DNA of 11,462 nucleotides from an uncultured Acidimicrobiaceae bacterium. Its GTDB lineage: Bacteria; Actinomycetota; Acidimicrobiia; Acidimicrobiales; UBA8592. Below are positions 7,511-11,462 of the stretch, in pieces (positions within the stretch are counted from its first letter, which is position 1; every line of letters starts with the position of its first letter). The notes below the pieces were generated by a model that was not told the DNA's origin, ran no database searches, and saw only the letters and a list, made by a program, of their open reading frames with translations. A program made the translations under genes and the position numbers. The stretch is from NCBI GenBank assembly GCA_913031515.1, contig CAJWET010000037.1:1-11462 (forward strand), in the 5' to 3' direction.

Positions 7511-8601
7511 AACGCTCCCCAATACGAACCTTCGACGCTAAAGGATCATACGAGTCAATTGGCTATGGGCATGGGAGCCAATTTGCTGATGAAATCCAAG
7601 AATATGCCGCAGATCGCATTCGCCTAGTTGCTGGAGGATCTTGGTCCGGGAGTCCAATTGGAAAGACTGACATTCTCGATCTCGCTGAATCCATGATTCC
7701 GGCTCATCGGAACTTTGACGAAGATATATTCTCCGAATTGGTCGCTTTGGCAGAGGGAGCGCAAATCTCAGTAGCGGAAGCAATAATTGTTGGGGGATTC
7801 ACTGACTTTGTTGACGCAGTTAGAGCAGAGATTGGAGGAGGGATCCCGCCAGAACTTCAAGAAGACGACTGCACAGCTGTACTCGTTCCTAACAGCCGGG
7901 CTGCTGGTGCAGGGTTTCTCGCTCAAACATGGGACATGCATGACACAGCGACAGAACACGTCGTGCTTCTTCGTATTGCGCCAGATGACAGTCCTGCAGC
8001 AATAGTGTTTACTACTACCGGATGCGTCGGCCAGATAGGGATGAACGAAGAAGGAGTCGCGGTAGGTATAAATAATTTAACTGGTGGAGATGGCAAACGA
8101 GGGGTGGCCTGGACATCGGTTGTTCGCGGAATGCTTCGAGAAGGAACAGCTGATGAAGCCCTAAAGGTACTATTGGACGCTGATCTTGCTGGAGCGCACA
8201 ACTATTTGATCATGGATAAAACTGGGAAGGGGTTTAACGTGGAAGCAATGCCATCAGCTCGCCCAGTTCAGGAGCTTCACGGAGAACCCATCGTGCACAC
8301 GAATCATGCGGTTGCGTCGTCAGCGATTGCCGTGCAGGCGGACCGACCCGATGACCTTCTTGAGAACTCCATGAGGAGACTGGCTCGTGGAAATGAACTT
8401 TTAGAAAGTGGAGCAGTTGACACACAAAGGCTGGTAGAGCTTACCCAAGACCAAGAAGCTATCTGCCGCAAACCAGAAGAACCTTATTTCATTGAATCTA
8501 GTGGAGCGGCAATAATGCGTCCTGCGACCAACGAATTCTGGGCATGCTGGGGCCAACCATCAGATAACGATTATGAACTCATCGGGTGGATAGATGATTG
8601 A
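7507..8601 (+). CDS. C45-family Ntn hydrolase (acyl-CoA:6-aminopenicillanate acyltransferase / Tan-like amidohydrolase)
   Basis: A 364-residue member of the penicillin acyltransferase-like C45 family. These are made as precursors that cut themselves before an internal Cys, which becomes the N-terminal nucleophile. Here the predicted cut is Asp121-Cys122 in EDDCTAVLV, followed by AQTWDMH (139-145), the conserved core after the nucleophile; 121 residues would form the small chain. Fungal members swap acyl groups on beta-lactams, and insect Tan cleaves N-beta-alanyl-amines. Bacterial members are mostly uncharacterised, and beta-lactam work is unlikely in this context. The start overlaps the aminotransferase stop (ATGA), and its own end overlaps the GNAT start by 8 bases, so all three are probably translated together. 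Hydrolysis of an N-acylated amine or amino acid fits the neighbours best, but that is inference. No signal peptide is visible, so it should act in the cytoplasm. Confidence 0.82.
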   Translation: MKRSPIRTFDAKGSYESIGYGHGSQFADEIQEYAADRIRLVAGGSWSGSPIGKTDILDLAESMIPAHRNFDEDIFSELVALAEGAQISVAEAIIVGGFTDFVDAVRAEIGGGIPPELQEDDCTAVLVPNSRAAGAGFLAQTWDMHDTATEHVVLLRIAPDDSPAAIVFTTTGCVGQIGMNEEGVAVGINNLTGGDGKRGVAWTSVVRGMLREGTADEALKVLLDADLAGAHNYLIMDKTGKGFNVEAMPSARPVQELHGEPIVHTNHAVASSAIAVQADRPDDLLENSMRRLARGNELLESGAVDTQRLVELTQDQEAICRKPEEPYFIESSGAAIMRPATNEFWACWGQPSDNDYELIGWIDD

Positions 8602-9265
8602 CGGGGAAATTATAAGCATTGGGGAGCGGTCGGGTTTGAATTACCGACATCCGCGCCCCGAATGGTCGGAATCACTCGAGGAACTTGAACGGTCCTCCTT
8701 CCCAACCTCAGACCCTGAAGATCTCTATAATCAAGAAGATCTAGAAATCCTCGCTCATGATTTTTCGCAAGGCGGCTTTGTCGGGTTCGATGGTGTCGCA
8801 CCGGTCGCCATGGGTTTAGGGATACAGGTGTTCTTTGATGAAGGCAATCCCGAACATACCGTTCACGATGTCATGCCAGGAAATGGGGACTCTGGCCATC
8901 GTCCACAAGGCGACTGGTACTATGGGACTTCAATTGCCGTCAGGAGTGAATATAGGCGACGGGGGATAGGAGCTGAACTTTACAGCCTTCGAAAAACCGT
9001 TTGTAGGAAATTGAATCTCCGCGGAATCGTCGCTGGTGGAGTGATGCCAGGATACGTAAATCACAAACAAGAAATGACGGCCGACGAGTACATCGAACAG
9101 GTGAGGGAACAAAATATTTATGATCCTACGCTTTCATTTCAACTTGAGAACGGTTTCGAGCTAGTTCAAGCATTGCCTAATTACATAGCGAATTCTGAGA
9201 TTGATAACTACGCGGCGCTTATTATTTGGCGGAACCATGACTACGAGAGGCCGAGTCATGCCTGA
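8594..9265 (+). CDS. GNAT-family N-acetyltransferase
   Basis: A 223-residue GNAT enzyme, which transfers an acyl group from acyl-CoA to an amine. The acyl-CoA pyrophosphate loop is visible as SEYRRRGIGAELY, matching R-x-x-G-x-G at 121-126, preceded by the beta-4 strand TSIAV (112-116). The C-terminal part (149-189, with GGVMPGYVNHKQEM, YDPTLSFQLENGFE) resembles, from memory, the GNAT domain that is fused to a nitrilase-like carbon-nitrogen hydrolase in YhcX-type proteins; here no hydrolase domain follows. The ATG lies in a GGGTGG context 3 to 4 bases downstream and overlaps the previous stop. It overlaps the agmatinase gene by another 8 bases. The operon suggests a polyamine, guanidino-amine or amino acid as acceptor, but a ribosomal or other substrate cannot be excluded. 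Confidence 0.8.
   Translation: MIDGEIISIGERSGLNYRHPRPEWSESLEELERSSFPTSDPEDLYNQEDLEILAHDFSQGGFVGFDGVAPVAMGLGIQVFFDEGNPEHTVHDVMPGNGDSGHRPQGDWYYGTSIAVRSEYRRRGIGAELYSLRKTVCRKLNLRGIVAGGVMPGYVNHKQEMTADEYIEQVREQNIYDPTLSFQLENGFELVQALPNYIANSEIDNYAALIIWRNHDYERPSHA
9245..9250 (+). promoter_or_regulatory. Ribosome binding site that decides the agmatinase start
   Basis: GAGAGG sits 7 bases before the ATG at 9258. The same frame has an earlier ATG at 9201, but that would give 19 extra N-terminal residues lacking family similarity that I can see, and a 65-base overlap with the GNAT gene. The 9258 start gives an 8-base overlap, the same geometry (ATGNNTGA) as the junction before it. Confidence 0.75.
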
Positions 9266-10232
9266 CCCAATACAGGGAGACCAAGCATTCCGGAGGAAGG
9301 ACCTATCGGGACGTAACCCAGAGATGACCTTTGGTGGGGCATTATCGTTCTTGCGGAGAAATTACACAAAAGACTTAACGAATGTGGATATAGCCGTAAC
9401 GGGTATTCCCTTTGATATGGCTACCTCAAATCGGCCAGGGACAAGATTCGGGCCTCGCGCAATCCGAGCCGGTTCTGTCGGATTAGCTGAACTAGAAGCA
9501 TACCCTTTCGGTTTTGACCCGTTTGCATACCTGTCAGTCGCAGATTACGGCGATTGTTTCATTGACTACGGCTACCCACAACATGCCCCCGAACAGATTG
9601 AACAGCATGCCGACCAAATCCTTTCCAGCGAAACAATGATGATCAGTATGGGAGGTGACCACTACATCACCTACCCTCTTTTAAAAGCGCACGCTAAGAA
9701 ACACGGGCCACTCTCGCTTATTCATTTTGACGCTCATAGTGACACCTGGGTTGATGACGGTGAACGGATGGACCATGGCTCGATGTTTCTACGTGCTATC
9801 CGAGAGGAAATCATTGACCCTACAACGTCAATCCAAATCGGAATTCGAACCCACAATACGGATACATATGGGTTCACCGTGCTCGGAGCACCATGGGTCC
9901 ATCGGGAAGGGGTTCCGGCGACCATTGATGTTATTAGGGAAGTCGTAGCCGAAAATCAAGCATACCTCACCTTTGATATTGATTGCCTAGACCCCGCTTT
10001 TGCCCCTGGGACAGGAACTCCTGTAGCGGGGGGCCTTAGTTCATCGCAGGCACTGGAGGTGGTTCGTTCCCTGGGAGAATTCAATATCGTAGGGATGGAC
10101 CTTGTCGAAGTTGCCCCGCAATACGATGTGGGCGAAATTACTGCAATTGCTGGCGCAACAATCATGCACGACTTTATCTGCCTTCAAGCTATTCGCGCAG
10201 GCGCACCGATTACACCATTTGGACGGGTTTAG
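9258..10232 (+). CDS. Ureohydrolase, agmatinase/guanidinobutyrase family
   Basis: A 324-residue di-manganese enzyme of the arginase superfamily that splits a guanidino group into urea and an amine. All metal-ligand motifs are intact: GGDH with His135, FDAHSD with Asp158, His160 and Asp162, and SFDID-type TFDIDCLDPAFAPGTGTP with Asp240 and Asp242. TRFGPRAIR (63-70 region) is the agmatinase-type N-terminal motif, and length is normal. In agmatinase itself the product is putrescine, which the upstream aminotransferase could take and the downstream ABC system could import. However, guanidinobutyrase, guanidinopropionase and guanidine hydrolases share these motifs, and no substrate-specific residue lets me choose. 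Stop/start overlap with the GNAT gene indicates coupled translation; PotA follows after 38 bases. Confidence 0.9.
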   Translation: MPDPIQGDQAFRRKDLSGRNPEMTFGGALSFLRRNYTKDLTNVDIAVTGIPFDMATSNRPGTRFGPRAIRAGSVGLAELEAYPFGFDPFAYLSVADYGDCFIDYGYPQHAPEQIEQHADQILSSETMMISMGGDHYITYPLLKAHAKKHGPLSLIHFDAHSDTWVDDGERMDHGSMFLRAIREEIIDPTTSIQIGIRTHNTDTYGFTVLGAPWVHREGVPATIDVIREVVAENQAYLTFDIDCLDPAFAPGTGTPVAGGLSSSQALEVVRSLGEFNIVGMDLVEVAPQYDVGEITAIAGATIMHDFICLQAIRAGAPITPFGRV

Positions 10233-10257
10233 AAAATGGAACGAAGGTTCGGACGGA

Positions 10258-10266
10258 GTAGGGGGA
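10258..10266 (+). promoter_or_regulatory. Ribosome binding site for the PotA-like gene
   Basis: GTAGGGGGA ends 4 bases before the GTG at 10271, which supports that non-ATG start. The ATG two bases earlier (10269) is followed immediately by a stop codon and cannot be used. Confidence 0.65.
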
Positions 10267-10270
10267 CAAT

Positions 10271-11344
10271 GTGACTGCAGCGGTAGAGCTTCGAGGTATT
10301 ACCAAACGATTCGGCGACGTTGTTGCTGTGGACAATATTGATTTAGCCATAGAAGATGGTGAATTTTTCGCCATGTTAGGTCCAAGCGGGTGTGGGAAAA
10401 CCACTACGTTGCGGATGATAGCTGGTCTCGAGTTTCCAACTGAAGGCAGCCTGTCCATCTTTGGCGAAGAAGTTGGAACGCTGGCACCAAACAAACGGTC
10501 GGTGAACACGGTCTTTCAGAATTATGCACTATTTCCACATTTAACTGTTCTTGAGAATGTCGGATTTGGATTAAAGATGCAGGGTACAGACAAAAAAGAA
10601 ACCCGATCAAGAGCAATGGAAATCATTGAACTCGTTCAACTCGATGGGCTAGAACGGCGAAAACCGGCTCAGATGTCCGGAGGACAACAACAGCGTGTGG
10701 CTTTAGCCAGAGCTTTAGTATTTGAACCTAGATTAGTTTTAATGGATGAACCACTTGGAGCTTTAGATAAAAATTTAAGAGAGAGTATGCAATATGAAAT
10801 TAAACATATTCACGAAAGTATTGGTGTGACAGTTGTGTATGTTACACATGATCAAGGCGAAGCTCTAACAATGTCAAACAGGATAGCAGTATTTAATGAT
10901 GGAAAAGTTCAACAATTATCTTCTCCAGATAAATTATACGAAGAACCAGTTAATTCTTTTGTTGCTGAATTTATTGGAGAGAATAATACATTTCAAGGAG
11001 AAGTTTCAGAAATATCAAATGGTAAATGTAAAATTAAATTAGCCAAAGGAGAAATTGTTGCCAATCCTATTAATGTAAAATCTAAAGGAGAAAAAACAAC
11101 TGTCTCAATAAGACCTGAAAGAGCCCTGATTAATTCATCAAACAAAATGGACAATAATCATAAAGGAAAAATTGAAGAAGTTATTTATCATGGAGATCAC
11201 ACAAGAGTTAGACTTAATGTTTTAGGAAATTCAGAATTCATTTTAAAAGTTCCAAATAGTTCACAAAATTTAGATATTAAACCAGGTAATGAAATAAATG
11301 TTGGTTGGAACTCTCAGGACGCTAGGGCTCTAGACCCAAAATAA
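10271..11344 (+). CDS. potA: Spermidine/putrescine ABC transporter ATP-binding protein (PotA-like), compositionally chimeric
   Basis: A 357-residue ATPase that would sit on the inner face of the membrane and power polyamine uptake with PotB/C permeases and a PotD binding protein. Order: Walker A GPSGCGKTT (37-45), Q-loop Gln83 in VFQNYALFPH, signature MSGGQQQR (135-142), Walker B LVLMDEP (155-161), D-loop GALD, switch His193 in VTHDQGEAL, then a C-terminal TOBE-type domain with VSIRPERA (278-285). Length is typical of PotA, and PotA-like features such as FVAEFIGENNTF are clear; related ABC importers (iron, maltose types) are less likely. Up to about residue 140 the gene uses the GC-balanced codons of its neighbours; after that it turns AT-rich with TTA, AGA and AAA codons. 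No potB, potC or potD follows in the remaining 118 bases. Confidence 0.85.
   Translation: MTAAVELRGITKRFGDVVAVDNIDLAIEDGEFFAMLGPSGCGKTTTLRMIAGLEFPTEGSLSIFGEEVGTLAPNKRSVNTVFQNYALFPHLTVLENVGFGLKMQGTDKKETRSRAMEIIELVQLDGLERRKPAQMSGGQQQRVALARALVFEPRLVLMDEPLGALDKNLRESMQYEIKHIHESIGVTVVYVTHDQGEALTMSNRIAVFNDGKVQQLSSPDKLYEEPVNSFVAEFIGENNTFQGEVSEISNGKCKIKLAKGEIVANPINVKSKGEKTTVSIRPERALINSSNKMDNNHKGKIEEVIYHGDHTRVRLNVLGNSEFILKVPNSSQNLDIKPGNEINVGWNSQDARALDPK
10690..10720. other. Composition and codon-usage breakpoint inside potA
   Basis: GC by 60-base lines is about 53% at 10381-10440 and 52% at 10621-10680, then 40% at 10681-10740, 30% at 10741-10800 and 32% at 11041-11100. Leu shifts to mostly TTA, Arg to AGA and Lys to AAA within a few codons of the signature motif. 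The frame stays open across the joint. The change falls in the best-conserved DNA of ABC ATPase genes, where recombination or an assembly join would be easiest. Confidence 0.8.
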
Positions 11345-11462
11345 AACTTATTCAATAAAATCCGCTCATTTGGAGGATAATTTACATAGTTTTAACAAAA
11401 TAGTAGGTTGACTCCATTTTTTATCCTTGTTGTAATCCCTCTTTTATAAAAAACGTTTAAAC
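11345..11462. other. AT-rich end of window with no supportable gene
   Basis: After potA the sequence is strongly AT-rich (about 23% GC in the first line). It has a GGAGG at 11372-11376 without a usable start codon nearby, and stops in all frames. No terminator hairpin with a following T-run was seen. A permease gene might be expected here but is not visible. Confidence 0.6.

Noticed and set aside
9201..9257. Earlier in-frame ATG for the agmatinase gene
   Set aside because: It gives a 65-base overlap with the GNAT gene and an unsupported N-terminal extension, while the 9258 ATG has a well-spaced GAGAGG.
11408..11449. Short hydrophobic frame (LTPFFILVVIPLL) as the start of a PotB permease
   Set aside because: It is only 13 codons before a stop, with a TTG start and no ribosome binding site at the right distance. 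It could be a decayed or misassembled permease, but the evidence is too thin.
10690..11462. Mobile element insertion as the cause of the composition shift
   Set aside because: The frame of potA is unbroken and homologous on both sides, and there are no terminal repeats, transposase or integrase.

Overview
The window looks like a metagenomic-style contig from an uncultured, probably marine or aquatic bacterium of moderate GC. My line counts run about 45-60% in most genes. No rRNA, tRNA or marker gene fixes the taxonomy. The acidic, repeat-rich, membrane-anchored surface protein with a Pro/Thr stalk, together with the amine-catabolism genes, would suit an actinobacterial (Acidimicrobiia-like) or Chloroflexi-like lineage, but that is inference. 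The final ~760 bases (from about 10,700) are sharply AT-rich (about 23-33% GC in sampled lines). They use different codons and look as if they come from another kind of genome, such as a SAR11-like alphaproteobacterium.

Layout. Bases 1-2538 hold the 3' part of a large surface protein: Calx-beta-like modules, then ten exact 20-residue Cys/Asp repeats of thrombospondin-type-3 character, a Pro/Thr stalk, one transmembrane helix and a ~210-residue tail. Six bases later comes a Cof-type HAD phosphatase (2545-3372). After an 87-base gap there is a class III aminotransferase of the AGXT2/GABA-aminotransferase type (3460-4755). Converging on it is a PuuB-like FAD amine oxidase on the minus strand (stop at 4778). 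A divergent intergenic region of roughly 80-100 bases (6188-6268) then starts a tight plus-strand operon: omega-aminotransferase (6269-7510), C45/penicillin-acyltransferase-like Ntn hydrolase (7507-8601), GNAT acetyltransferase (8594-9265), agmatinase-family ureohydrolase (9258-10232) and the polyamine-type ABC ATPase PotA (10271-11344).

How the genes fit together. Agmatinase would make putrescine (or a related amine) from a guanidino compound. PotA would energise polyamine uptake. The two PLP aminotransferases and the PuuB-like oxidase would remove terminal amino groups towards GABA and succinate semialdehyde. The unusual part is a GNAT plus a C45 Ntn hydrolase inserted with overlapping stop/start codons between the aminotransferase and the agmatinase. 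No glutamyl-putrescine synthetase (PuuA), glutamyl-GABA hydrolase (PuuD) or aldehyde dehydrogenase (PuuC) lies in the window. I infer a possible acyl-protected route for polyamine or guanidino-amine breakdown, in which the GNAT or another enzyme adds an acyl group and the C45 enzyme removes it.

The strongest anomaly is the composition break inside potA, just after the ABC signature motif. The reading frame stays open and the protein is full length, so this is either a homologous recombination joint or, at least as likely, a chimeric assembly across a conserved stretch. No RNA genes, CRISPR arrays, insertion sequences or origins were seen.
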